From: Argyresthia goedartella
Lineage: Eukaryota > Arthropoda > Insecta > Lepidoptera > Argyresthiidae
NCBI GenBank assembly: GCA_949825045.1
Contig: OX463807.1
Coordinates: 39,638,749 to 39,702,748, forward strand
Reading direction: 5' to 3'
DNA length: 64,000 nucleotides
In this document: positions 20,310 to 31,591 of the stretch, in pieces
Layout: each line of letters starts with the position of its first letter
Position numbering within the stretch: the stretch's first letter is position 1
Notes under the pieces: model-generated
Databases searched by the model: none
The model's input: the letters and a program-made list of their open reading frames with translations, nothing else
What the model was told of the DNA's origin: nothing
Translations under genes and position numbers: made by a program

Positions 20310-22128
20310 ATGGCACCTTCGCCCTTGACGGTACTGCGATATGGTGTCCGTGAGGAGATGAGATGGCTCGCCCATACTCACAAGTATGTGGAGCGACCCG
20401 ACATGGACGATGTCCTGCTCAAGCGTGTGGAGGACGCAATGACACGCGTCGGGAAGGTGTGTCGGCTGGCTGCCGAGGCTGAAGCCCTCGGGCTTACGGA
20501 TGAGGCCTCGGTGGCTGCAGTGAGGCAGCTCTGCGCGGATGCTGACCAAGCGATGGAGTGCTTGGGCGACATCGAGCGTCGCGCCGAAAAAATTAAGCGG
20601 TCGCATCGGGATGACCGCGGGGAGGGTAGCGAAGACTCCCCCCCCCCTAAGGGTGTGGTTGGATGGCTTCCACACCTGGAGATTCCGGCCTTCGGTGGGG
20701 CAATTGATGAGTGGCCGGCATTCATCAATTTGTTCGATAGCCTGGTCCACGGTCGGGACGACCTGGACAGCGCCTACAAGTTGGCCCAGCTATTGATGGC
20801 ACTGCGGGGTGAACCGAAGGAGTTGGTCGGTCACCTAACGGTTACGGCGGGCAATTATGAGATTGCCCGGGTCATATTGTTTGACCGCTACCAACACAAA
20901 AGGCGGTTGGTTGATGCGCAGCTGGGGAAGCTGTTCAGCATCCCAAGAGTAACCCGGGATGTTAACATCCGGGTACAGGTGCTCAACCCTGTGCTGGTGG
21001 CCACTTAGGCCCTTCAGAACCTTGGTCTGCCGGTAGACCAATGGTCATATATTGTGTTATATATGGTTTTGTCACGGTTGCCTGCAGCTGTTCAAAGTCG
21101 GTTTGTACAGCTGCATGGGGGCAGTAGCTCGGAACTGCCCACGCTCGTCCAATTAAAGGAGTTTTTGGAGGGTGAATGCAGGCGATGCGACACCATGGAT
21201 TCGGAGGCCAGTGTGCAGCGCCAACTCGCGCGGATGCGGGAGGGGCCGCGCCCCCCACCCCCACGGGCGGGTGGTCGGTCAAAACAATTTAACGTTTTGA
21301 GTGCCGCGCCGTCGGGTGACGGCTGTGTGCACTGCGACAGTGCCGGTCATGAGGTGACCAGTTGCGCCAACTTTAAGGCGCTCGGTGTGGCTGCCCGCAG
21401 GAAGGTGGTCTTCCGCCACCGATTGTGTTTCGGTTGTTTGGGGCCGCACCCGCTGAGCGAGTGCTCACGGGCGTCCCCCTGTGAGGGCTGCGGTGGCAGG
21501 CACCACGTCGTGTTGTGCCTGAACCGGTCAGGCCCATCGGACGGTCACCAGGGCCGGACTCAGGTTGGTCGGTCACAGGGCCCAACCAGGGAAGGACCCA
21601 GTCCCCCTCCGGGCAACGGGAATCACCAACGGGGTGACTGAGGTACCCGCGGACGGGACCCCCCCCCGAGGGGAAGGGGGCAGCGCGGGGGGTAACAGGC
21701 GGGACAGCCGGGGTTCGGTCGCCGCTGTCCAGGGTCAGCGAGGACTTCGGGCCGCTGGCTCACCGCGTGTTACGGGCGGGTGTCAGATGGCACCTATGAG
21801 TGGCGCGAAGGCTGGGAGCCCACCACCTTCTGCGCCACACTGCCCGTCGCTCTGGGAGGCGAACAGGGAGGCGAACAGTCGGATGTCGCCCCCATTCCTA
21901 GAGCGCCCCAGGTTTGATCCGCTCTCCCCCCTCCATCCACGGTGGCCACCGGGCACACCGTTCACAGTCCTATATGGTCGGATACCGGGACAGCGAGGGG
22001 CCTATTATGCGGGTTGGGACCCCCTGATGTACATACGGTCTGATATGCCACCGGTGGCATATCAGCAGCCGAGTTACCAGGCCGACGGGGGTCCCAGCGG
22101 GTTCGGATCCCGCGGAGGTTCCCGCTAG
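20310..22128 (+). pseudogene. BEL-2 gag region, interrupted
   Basis: An ATG at 20310 opens a gag (DUF1759-like core GGAIDEWPAFINLFDSLV) that continues to cysteine-histidine knuckles (CVHCDSAGHEVTSC, CFGCLGPHPLSEC, CEGCGGRHH, about 21325-21525). Breaks are TAG at 21006-21008, TGA at 21639-21641, and one extra C in a nine-C run near 21659-21667. At each place the related copy at 43193-47900 retains a sense codon or the shorter run, so these are secondary mutations. The region closes at TAG 22126-22128, which the related copy shares. Gag would form the particle shell and bind element RNA. Confidence 0.85.
22126..22128 (+). promoter_or_regulatory. Conserved in-frame UAG between gag and pol (readthrough candidate)
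   Basis: The codon lies in the same frame as the downstream protease-pol, with context CGC TAG GGA CAC. The diverged copy BEL-3 has the same codon and context at 46427-46429 with gag and pol again in one frame. UAG followed by G is a known favourable readthrough context. Function is inferred. Confidence 0.5.
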
Positions 22129-25100
22129 GGACACGCCGCCCACTTACAGGGTGCCGCCACTCCACAGACGGTCATGTTCCCCACCGCCTCGGTGATAGCG
22201 TGGAGTTCGGACGGCAAATCATGTATGGCACGAGCACTGTTGGACTCGGGGGCCCAGGAGTGCTTAGTCTCGTGCAACCTTGTAAGACGGTTGGGCATTA
22301 CGGTAAGGGAGTATCCACATTCCATTCGGGGAATTGGGAACACGGAAGTCGGTTCCGTTAAGGGAGTATGTCGGATTACTCTCTCGTCACGGGTGGATTC
22401 ATCGGTGAATCTGACGGTCACGGCATTAGTCATGCCTAATGTGATGGGCTCACACCCTCACGTACGGTTGTCGCCCTCGGTGCGACAGTTGGTCGCTGGG
22501 TTGTCACTGGCTGACCAGGAGTTCGATATTCCGGGCCCAGTAGACATTTTATTGGGTGTCGATGCCTTGGGATACCTGTTAGTGCCAGGTGTCCACGTGT
22601 TGCAGGCGACTGGTCTGGTTTCGGTCAACACCAGACTGGGCCATGCGGTAATGGGTCCGGTCATGCCGGCTGCCCCACGCCTAGCGACTCGTAGTCCCTT
22701 ATTCGGTTCTGTACTCTCGGAGGTGATACAGAAGTTTTGGGAGGTGGAGGAACCACCTACGGTCCGCCGGTTGGACCCGGTTGAAGAAGAGTGTGAACAG
22801 TTTTATCGGAACAATACTGGTCGCCTTCGGTCAGGTCGATTTCTCACACGTCTTCCATTTCGGAGTGATCGCCCACCGCTGGGCAGTTCACACCATGCAG
22901 CCGAGACGCGGCTTCTGTCGATGGAACGACGCATGAAGCGTGACGGGATTTTCCGGCAGAAGTACGTCGACTTCATACGGGAATACGAGTCGCTCGGTCA
23001 CATGTCGGTTTCGGGTATCGACTGGAAGCATGAAGACCACTGCTTCCTGCCCTATCACGCGGTCTTGAGGACCCCGGAGGGCGAAATACGGGTAGTGTTC
23101 GATGGATCGACATCAACATCTAACGGCATGAACCTGAACCAGTGTTTGCATTCAGGGCCGAAGTTGAATCATGACATCGCGGATGTTATCACACGGTTCC
23201 GTCGACACAATGTTGTGTTTGTAGCTGACATCCGGATGATGTTTAGACAGACGGTCATTCACCCTGACAATAGACGGTATCAGCTGATACTGTGGCGAGA
23301 GAGCCCAGATCAGCCCATCAGGGTGTACGAGCTGAACATCAACACGTACGGGCTACGGTCTAGTCATTATTTGGCGATTCGCACTCTTCGGGAGTTAGCG
23401 GATCGAGAACGGTTAAATTTCCCTAGAGGAGCAGCGATCCTGGAGCAGGACCTCTACGTGGACGATATCTGTACCGGTGCGGATTCCGTGGAGGAGGCGC
23501 TCGCTCGACGGGACGAGCTAGTTGAGCTCTTACGGGGTGGAGGTTACGAGCTCCGGAAATGGATGTCGAACTCTCCAGAGTTACTGACTGGTCTTCCGGA
23601 TGACTACCAGCAGGATCCCCACATTTTTGAAAATTTGGAAAATCCAAATATGTTGTCGGTATTAGGCGTCCAGTACCAGCCGGTGTCAGACATGTTCTCG
23701 TATCGGGTCGAGTTGGACACCCCGAAGGTCTGGACGAAACGGAACGTCCTCTCAACGGTGGCTAGGACATTTGATCCAAACGGGTGGATCACCCCGGTAA
23801 CATTTCAGCTCAAGTGTTTTATGCAGCAATTGTGGTCTGCTGAGCTGAAATGGGACGACCCGATCGGCGGGTCATTGAGCTCAGAGTGGGACTCGTTCTT
23901 TTCGACCCTCCCTAGCATCAATCGGATTTCACTGCCACGGAGGTTGGTCCCCACCAAACGATACACCGCCACCCTGCATGGGTTTTGCGATGCCTCGGAG
24001 AAGGGCTACGGAGCTGCGGTGTATCTGCGTACGGTCGACTCCTCGGGGGAGGTCGATGTGCGGTTGGTCATAGCCAAGAGCAAGGTTGCACCGTTGCGCA
24101 CTCGCCTGACTATTCCCAAGTTAGAGCTTTCAGGAGCGGCTCTCCTGACTCGTCTGCTCAACCACACGATGACGGTTCTTCGTGGGTCAATAGCGTTGGA
24201 AGATACGGTCTACGCTTGGACGGACAGCCAGATCATGTTATGCTGGCTGAAGGCTTTAGTTCACAAGCTGGAGATTTTTGTGGCGAATCGCGTTTCGCAG
24301 ATTTTGACTTCGGAGGTTCCCTTGATCTGGAGACATGTTCCAGGGAAAATGAACCCAGCAGACTGTGCGTCTCGTGGGTGTCACGCTCCGGAGTTGGTTG
24401 GACATCCCTTGTGGTGGGGTCCAAAATGGTTGACTCAAGCCGAATCGGATTGGCCAATGAGTCCACGCGTTACCACGGCGAACGGCGCCTTGACAGTTGG
24501 TGTCTGTACGACGCAACCAGAGCCGGAAGAGGAGTTCAGCCTGCTGGAACAGTATAGCTCGCTCGACAAGCTGGTCAATGTGACCGCCTGGATCTGCCGA
24601 TTTGCGCGGAATTGTCGGAAATCTGAGGCGCAACGAGTGCGGACACAGGTCCTGACACCACGGGAACGGAACCATGCGTTGTTCGCATTGGTACGGAACG
24701 TGCAGACGGTGCACTTTAAGTCCGAATTGGACATTCTGAGACGCGGACGCGTCCAACTGAAGGGAGCTGTGGCTCGGCTCAACCCGTTTATTGACCTTCA
24801 AGGATTGCTGAGGGTAGGAGGTCGGCTGCGGAATGCCAACCTGCCTTATGCGGTTCGCCACCCGTTGTTACTCCCTAGGAAAGGGAAGTTGGTCGAACTG
24901 CTGATACAGGATCGACACATTCGGAATGGGCATATCGGATGCCACGCCTTGATGGCGTTTCTTCAGCGCGAGTTCTGGATTCTCTCGGGAAGACGCTTAG
25001 TGCGTAGCGTCGTATTTCGGTGCCTGCCTTGTTATCGGGTCAAGGCGGCTACGATGCAGCCCCAGATGGGCGATTTGCCCTCGGATAGGGTTAACGAAAT

Positions 25101-25861
25101 CCGGCCCTTTGCGGGTGTCGGAACGGATTTCGCGGGACCATTCATGGTCAAGTCTTCACAGCTACGGAACGCCAGATTAGTGAAGGCATACCTGTGCGTC
25201 TTCGTGTGCTTGGCCACGAAGGCAGTCCACTTGGAGGTGGTCAGTGACCTCACTACAGAGGCATTTATCGCTTGTCTAGATCGGTTCGTCTCACGAAGGG
25301 GCCTCCCGACATTAATCCGTTCGGACAACGGCACAAATTTTGTCGGAGCCAGGCGATATCTGCAGGAGGTCACTCAATTCCTGAACGGTAACCAGGACGC
25401 CATCGGTACGGCTTGCTCCCGACGAGGGATTAAATGGGTTTTCAGTCCGCCGGGATGTCCTCATTGGGGAGGAATTTTTGAGACTGCGGTTAAATCGGCT
25501 AAGTCGCACCTGACGAGGATCATCGGTGAGACCTCTCTACGCTTTGAAGAGCTTGCGACGCTGTTCTGTAAAATTTAAATGACACTGAACTCGCGTCCGT
25601 TGTGCCCGCTCAGTTCGGATCCAAATGATTTGGAAGCGTTGACGCCGGGTCACTTCCTGATAGGTCAGCCCCTTAACGCCCTGCCAGAATACCCATTCGG
25701 TGATGTTAAGTTAAGTCGGTTAACTAGATGGCAGATGTTGCAGCAGATGGCTCAAGATTTTTGGAAACAGTGGTCCCTTGAGTACTTGCACATCTTGCAG
25801 CAGCGCCTTAAGTGGACTGACCGGACGAGCCCCCCTCAAGTCGGTGATTTGGTGCTGATTA
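22129..25861 (+). pseudogene. BEL-2 pol: protease, reverse transcriptase, RNase H, integrase
   Basis: From 22129 the frame reads through ALLDSGAQECLVS (aspartic protease), VRVVFDGS-like and FVADIRMMFRQ (first reverse transcriptase Asp) and DLYVDDICTGADS (YVDD). RNase H follows with LHGFCDASEKGYGAAVYLR, PKLELSGAALL and AWTDSQIMLCWL. Integrase has the finger RHIRNGHIGCH with CLPCYRVKA and the candidate triad GTDFAGPF, RSDNGTNFVG and GGIFETAVKS. A TAA at 25576-25578 falls where related proteins have a Glu before a MTLNSRPLCP-like motif, so it is a point nonsense mutation; the same frame continues to 25861. There the nested element interrupts it, and the C-terminus resumes at 30814. Confidence 0.9.
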
Positions 25862-26040
25862 TTTTATTTTATTTTTATTTTACTTTATTTGGACAAACAA
25901 CAGTAATAAACTTTACAAAACATAAATAACAAACACAAAATACATTGTAAGCTTACTACCTTATACGTTCATCACTAAAACATACATTTATAAAAATAAT
26001 GTGATACAAATATTTTTTTGATAATTTTAAAATACTTAAT

Positions 26041-28923
26041 CTACCTTAAACTCAAACCCATATGATTTGTTAGTTCTTTTTTAAAAGATGTTTTTTTGCT
26101 CCTAAATATGTCTATCGATAGCAACCTCTCATTATAGGTATGGCAAATTCGATGTAGCGGCGCACGAAGACCGGAATTGGTGCGCGTTGGATTTAGATAA
26201 AAAAGTTTACATGGACGGCGTGGCGTTGCTGTATGTGGGGCAAGGTATTTAATTTCTTCGACAAGCTCCGGACAATCATAGTGGTTGTTACATATGTTAT
26301 ATAAAAATAATTCGTCGGTTATTGTGCGTCTAGAGGCCAAACTAGGTACTTTATAGAGTGACATGAGGTTTTCGTAGCTCATTTTGCTACGTGTAAGTCT
26401 ATAGTGTATCGATTTGAGGGCTTTTTTTTGTATGTTCTCAAGTTTGTCACTGTAAACGGCATAAAAGGGATTCCATACAATAGAAGCATACTCCAGTTGG
26501 GATCTTACTAGGGTTTTATAGAGTGTCATATATGTAAGTTTTTTATTAAAGTTTTTACTAACCCTTAATATGAAACCGAGCATCTGATATGCTTTCGTAC
26601 AAATTTTCTCTATATGGTCGTCGAAAATGAGTTTTTCATCGAAAAGGACACCCAAATCTCGAATTGAGGAAACCCTCTCCATTTCTTGGCCACCGATGTT
26701 GTATGGTTGGAGTATCTTGTTCCTATTACGCGTAAATGTTATCTGTTTACATTTATTATGCGCAAGTTGAAGTTTGTTAGTTAGACAAAACTCGTGGAAT
26801 CTATTAAGGTCTTCTTGTAAACTAATACAATCTTCCAGAGAATTAATTTTTTTAAAGATTTTTAAGTCATCGGCGAACATTAGTATCTGACAATGTTGGA
26901 AGCATTGGTTAATCCTATTAATAAAAAGTGTGTATTGGAGAGGTCCTAAAATTGAGCCCTGAATTACACCGGAAGATACTAATCTTCTTTCGGAATGATA
27001 TCCATTGATTGTAACCATCTGGAATCTGTCCCGTAAGTAAGACCCAAACCACTTAAGAAGGTTTCCGGTTATGCCATTGTATGCTAGCTGCTCGAGTAAC
27101 AAAACATGATCCACTTTGTCAAATGCTTTTTGGAAATCCGTGTATATCACATCCACTTGAACTCCTTCATCCATGGCCTTAAATAGAAAGTTCGAGTATA
27201 AAGCTAAGTTAGTTATCGTGGACTTGTCTTTCATGAATCCGTGCTGTTGTTTAGCAATATTTCGTCTTACTTGCGTGTAAAGAGATTCCTGAACCAGTGA
27301 CTCGAAAATCTTTGGTATTGTAGAAAGGACAGATATGGGTCTATAATAGGTGATATTATTCCGAGAACCCGATTTGTGTAGAGGCGTGATATATGCTAGT
27401 TTCCAGAAGTCCGGGAAGCATCCTTCTTGAACACTGCGGTTAAGTATTATGTAGAGTGGATCTACTAAAAGATCGGCAGTGTTTTTCAAAAATATTGGAC
27501 CTATTTTATCTGGACCAGGCCCTTTAGATATATCTAGAGTTGAAAGCCTTTTTTTAATTCGGTATTTACTAATATGCAGATTAGAGATTTTTTCAGCTTC
27601 CGAACTTGTATTAAGTTCATGTATATTAATATCATTTAAATCAGTATCATTTGGTTCAAAAACGGAGCTAAAGAATTCATTAAACATATCAGCTATTTCG
27701 GATGGGCTGTCAGATGTTCTGTTATCCAATGACATTTTAGATGGATATCCCGATTCGTTTTTCTTCAGAGAGGCTACATATTTCCAAAAATGTTTAACGT
27801 TTTCAGAAATATTACACTCGGTTTTTGAGATATATGAATTGAAGTCCTCTTTCAAAAGTAATTTAACTCTTTCACGAAGGAGTGAAAATTCTCTATAGTC
27901 CGATAGATTATGGTAAGTTTTCCACTTATTCCACACGGTTTTTTTACGTGATAATGTGCTTGATAATGCTTTAGAAAACCATGATGGAAAATTTCGTGAC
28001 TTTGTTTTATATAGAGGTACATGTTTATTAATAATTTTGAATAAGATTTCGTAGAATATAGAAACACTTTCCGTTACTTTTTTATTTTTTAAAACGTTTT
28101 CCCAATTTATTAATGACAGTTCAGATTTGATATAAATAAAATCACATTTATTAAAGTTAAATTTGTCAGTTTTTTTTGGTTGAATTTGTTTTACTGTTTT
28201 TGTATTTTCAAAGGTGAACATTAACGGGGGGTGGTGTTGGTAATTAGGCCGCGATAACTCAATGTATGGTGGAGAGCATACGCAGTTGCTACTATTAGAA
28301 AACATAAGATCTAATAAGCGATTATTGTTGTTGTAAATATTATTGTATTGTTGGAGTTGTATTAAACCCATGGTGTTATCAAGTGATTTATGAAGTTCTG
28401 TTTTAATATTGGGTACTAAATTATTTCCAGTAGAGTGGGGGGACCAAGTCAAATCTGGTATGTTGTAGTCTCCTATAGCACAGAAAGTATAAGTAGGATA
28501 GTTCATAAATAGGTGCTGTAGCTTATTGAAATGAGAAACGTATAAATTTTTGTTAGTATTGGGAGGTATATATGTTACGCATAGCATTAGAGTATTAGAT
28601 TTACTCAGAGGTATACTTATAAATAACTCCTCTGTAGTCTTATCTTCCAGTTCAAAGTGTCGCGATGCAGTAATTTTTTTATTGATAGCGACAACAATAC
28701 CTCCACCGTCCTTTTTGTTAAAATCAACCAAGTTACGATCGCGACGAAACATCGAATATCTGTTGTCTACAATTTCCGAGTCAAAAATACTATTGAACAG
28801 CCAAGTTTCTGTCAATATAATTACATCAAAATATGAACATTGTATATTATGTCTAAGTTCCGTAAGCTTACCACGCAACCCACCACAGTTTTAATAATAA
28901 ATACTTATATTTGAGTCAACCAT
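26041..28923 (-). CDS. ORF2: endonuclease-reverse transcriptase, one early stop
   Basis: The natural start is probably the ATG at 28921-28923 (MVDSNISIYY). The codon at 28891-28893 is TAA where a Gln (CAA) is usual before NCGGLRGKL, so a single C-to-T change seems to have silenced it; the frame is open from there to 26041. Endonuclease motifs: VIILTETWLF, DGGGIVVAINKK, AIGDYNIPDLTW. Reverse transcriptase: YRPISVLSTIPKIFE, HGFMKDKSTITNL, YTDFQKAFDKVDH, SGVIQGSILGPLQYTLF, ILMFADDLKIF (FADD) and IRDLGVLFDEKL. The C-terminal region is of CR1/jockey type. About 950 residues, normal for this class. Confidence 0.88.
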
Positions 28924-29263
28924 TGATAACATAAAATTGCAACATGTATTTAAAGAAATATTTGTTTTGTTTAAGTTTGAGTTTTAATATATAATGTAAA
29001 CTATAATATATCAAATTTATGAGTATAACATTATGGGAAATGAGTGGATGGGTTGCACCATAAACAACAGTTAAAATATATAGTGGTTGTGAATGATTGC
29101 GTGATTTGCAGAGTAGAATATATACGTATAGAACAGGAAAATATAACAACATGTATTTAAACATTGAATTTACAAGAGATGCGATGACATTGATTGTGAG
29201 ACGGTATATTTTAACGACACACAGAAAATTTAAATATAAATAAATTAAATATAAATAAATTAG
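28924..29263 (-). other. Spacer between ORF1 and ORF2 of the nested element
   Basis: An AT-rich gap of 340 bases without a coding frame of note. Confidence 0.5.
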
Positions 29264-30271
29264 TCACACTACTTTATCTAAATCTTCATCTCTGCGAATA
29301 GTTATAACCCGGCTGTTATCTTCTTTGCGTACTAGAATTGTTGCGTTCTTAATCCAGATGTATTTGTAATTCTTATCGTTCGCAACGGTGCGCGCTTTGG
29401 AGTACAGTATTTTATTCTTGAGTGTAAGATGTTCGTTGATGTAGACCCGGGACGACGGTGGTGGGGGCGCAGTGCCCGCCACAGTTGAGTACGCGGTGGA
29501 GCCGCCCGCGGCCGCATTCAGCACTTGCGATGCAGTGAGCCCTCGGCGGGTCCGACCGGCCGCGATCACGTCGTCACGGAGTCTTTTTGTAGATAAGTGC
29601 ACGATTATATTTTTTGCCTTCTGTGTTGGTTGGTTGTGAGCCACCCTATGGACGTCGGTGATGCAGGATACAGGAATAGGGACACCGATTGCCTTGCCAA
29701 TGGTCTCTACGACATGGAGCAGGTTCTCGCCCTTCTTTTCCGGGATATTTTGAATCTCTATATTGCAGCTTCGCGATCTTTGATCCATGTCATCAAAATT
29801 GTCTCTGAGGGTGCGATTTTCAAGCCGAAGCTCATCATTTATTTGTTGAAGGTTGCTCATAATTTGTGACTGATCGGCTAGGTTATTCTCCAGAGTTATT
29901 ATTCTACTAGACAGTCCTTCAATTTTGTCCAGCATTTCTTGCGATTTTTTATTGAACGACGTCTCTAGTCCTTTCAACAAGTATTTTACCTCATCAAATT
30001 TGGTCTCAAAGCATTTTATTACTTGTTGTATATCTATATTAACGATGGAAGATGGAATATCCGCTGATGTATTGCTAATCACAACCGAACTGGCAGGAGA
30101 TTTCTTCTGTTTGCATGGTACACACTTAAGTTTGGTTTTATTCATTGGCAGGACTTTTTTGAACTCCAATTCAGTATACTCTGCACAATGGTAGTGCAAT
30201 GTTTTTATGCACGAAGCACATTTTAGGCATTCTTCCGGCTTAATGAGCAGAGTGCATTTAGCGCAATTCAT
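29264..30271 (-). CDS. ORF1 of the nested non-LTR element (zinc finger, coiled coil)
   Basis: A 335-residue open frame from an ATG. Residues 1-55 form a PHD-like cysteine/histidine finger (CAKCTLLIKPEECLKCASC, then HYHC and CVPCKQ). Residues about 85-165 are heptad-rich and probably coiled coil (KIEGLSSRIITLENNLADQ). The C-terminal half has the ORF1 nucleic-acid-binding fold common in CR1-like elements (IEIQNIPEKKGENLL, ITDVHRVAH, IIVHLSTKRLRDDVI, then KYIWIKNATILVRKED). It would coat element RNA. The frame is intact; a GC-rich patch (29440-29530) is unusual within an AT-rich gene. Confidence 0.85.
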   Translation of the reverse strand: MNCAKCTLLIKPEECLKCASCIKTLHYHCAEYTELEFKKVLPMNKTKLKCVPCKQKKSPASSVVISNTSADIPSSIVNIDIQQVIKCFETKFDEVKYLLKGLETSFNKKSQEMLDKIEGLSSRIITLENNLADQSQIMSNLQQINDELRLENRTLRDNFDDMDQRSRSCNIEIQNIPEKKGENLLHVVETIGKAIGVPIPVSCITDVHRVAHNQPTQKAKNIIVHLSTKRLRDDVIAAGRTRRGLTASQVLNAAAGGSTAYSTVAGTAPPPPSSRVYINEHLTLKNKILYSKARTVANDKNYKYIWIKNATILVRKEDNSRVITIRRDEDLDKVV

Positions 30272-30808
30272 TTCAAACTACAAGTGCGAACAGCAACAAA
30301 CCGCGCAAATTAAACAAATAAAATAAATAATTCTGGGCAAAACTGACACACGTCCGCTCCGGTTAAGTATCTCTGGGTTATCTCGGGTTTCAATAACTAG
30401 AAAAAGCTGGAACACGCACAACGTCTCTGAGATGCTCGATCTACTTACGCGTCTGTACACTGACTACTCTTTGACGCGCGATTTGAGTCGATAACCGTCG
30501 TTCACGTAGGACGCTGTGAGCGGCCGCACTTGAAAATGAGTCTTCAGAGTAGGGCGCAGCGGCTAGAATGGCTTGCAGATGAACACAAAACAGAGTTACA
30601 CTTGGCGGACAGCTGATTCAGATTTCTGTTATCACATACACGAAACTGCACACTATTATCGCGAGATTTTACGTAATAACTACTGATTATATGTTAGTCT
30701 TTAGGAATTCACAAGACTTAGACCGAAAAGAGCATAATATACGTCTATTTTTAATTTTCTATCAGAGCAAAACAAAGAAGATGTATCAACACCGACCGTG
30801 CGGTCAAA
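30272..30808 (-). promoter_or_regulatory. 5' UTR of the nested element, presumed internal promoter
   Basis: About 540 bases between the 5' junction and ORF1 without coding capacity. Non-LTR elements of this type usually carry an internal promoter here; no specific motif was identified. Confidence 0.4.
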
Positions 30809-30967
30809 GATTAAGGATGCGAACCTGCCATCATTGAGATGGAGACGAGGACGGATCGTCAATTTGTACACGGGTCGGGATGGCACGCCTCGATCAGCTG
30901 AAGTCAGGGTGGGGGACTCGGTCCTCAAGAGAGCGGTCGCAACACTTTCTCGCCTTCCTATTGATTA
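30809..30967 (+). pseudogene. BEL-2 pol C-terminus, downstream of the nested insertion
   Basis: After the duplicated GATTA the BEL frame resumes with KDANLPSLRWRRGRIV, then NLYTGRDGTPRSAEVRVGDS and a TAG at 30965-30967. This is the DUF5641-type tail expected right after the VLI at 25853-25861. It proves that the nested element split a continuous pol. Confidence 0.88.
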
Positions 30968-30999
30968 GGGACAGGTTCGAGCCTGTCCGGGCGGGTGAC
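30968..30999 (+). other. Hairpin and purine-rich junction before the BEL-2 3' LTR
   Basis: Perfect 7-base arms GGACAGG (30969-30975) and CCTGTCC (30982-30988) are followed by GGGCGGGTGAC, which abuts the LTR and may act as the plus-strand primer tract. The same GGGCGGGTGAC precedes the LTR fragment at 39760-39772. Confidence 0.5.
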
Positions 31000-31586
31000 T
31001 GTTTAATATTTATGCGTCGGAAACGCACCGGTTTGTTGTTGCGCGAATCGATCGCGAGTAATTGAGACATCACTAGCGAAAACGGACCGCAGATGTCACT
31101 CGTACCGGAACGAGATGTAAAATTGGAGGTTATTTTTACTCTTGGTCTTGTCTCATCGGGAGAATAACATGGCGGCTCGGGCCCCGTGGCATTGATGGTA
31201 TTTCGGTGTACCAATTATCATACAGGCATCGGGCCTGGTCGGAGTGTAAATCTACCTCATAGCGTCGGGCTATTGAGCGTAATTAGATTCGCGTCAGCGG
31301 TCAAGTGATTTGTGTTGTGAAGCACATAGCCGTATTGGCGGCGACTCCACGTGCCGCCAGCAGCGCGCCGGCGACGGCGTCGGACAGCGACGGCAAGGGT
31401 TCGATCCCATCCCCCATTCCAAAACTGTCTCCTCTCCCGCATTCCCCTGTCTCGAATCGAGCCTTCAATCTATCCTGTCTGCGGTGACAAGGTAATAACA
31501 ATTTCATCATTATTTTCTCTCACGTGCGGCCAAAGGCACACCCCCTAAGGATTCCACGCCGTTCGGTAGGCGTGGGAAATTAATCA
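31000..31586 (+). repeat. 3' LTR of BEL-2
   Basis: A 587-base copy of 19041-19626 with TG...CA ends, followed by target duplication GCATC. Confidence 0.92.
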
Positions 31587-31591
31587 GCATC

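Larger units (their letters stand above)
25862..30808 (-). mobile_element. Nested two-ORF non-LTR retrotransposon inside BEL-2
   Basis: About 4.95 kb, minus strand, with GATTA at both junctions (25857-25861 and 30809-30813). On its own strand it has a 5' UTR of about 540 bases, ORF1 (29264-30271), ORF2 (26041-28923) and a 3' UTR ending in an A-rich AAATAAAAT-type tail at 25862-25900. The 5-bp repeat is short for this class. The insertion point is nevertheless certain because the BEL pol frame continues on the other side. Near full length and nearly intact. Confidence 0.9.
19041..31586 (+). mobile_element. BEL/Pao retrotransposon BEL-2, complete, with nested insertion
   Basis: Two near-identical LTRs (19041-19626 and 31000-31586) bracket a primer-binding site, gag, pol and a non-LTR element inserted near the end of pol. 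GCATC lies directly outside both ends (19036-19040 and 31587-31591), the 5-bp target duplication expected for BEL/Pao integration, which shows both LTRs belong to one insertion. By eye the LTRs differ by about 12 substitutions and one 1-base indel, roughly 2%. Without the nested element and its duplicated site it is about 7.6 kb. Coding damage: three clear inactivating changes plus a +1 base. Confidence 0.93.

Noticed and set aside
21783..22433. Minus-strand frames opposite BEL-2 gag and protease
   Set aside because: No domains, and the opposite strand carries clear gag and protease motifs.
31000..31586. Solo LTR interpretation
   Set aside because: The GCATC duplication pairs it with the LTR at 19041, so it is the 3' LTR of one element.
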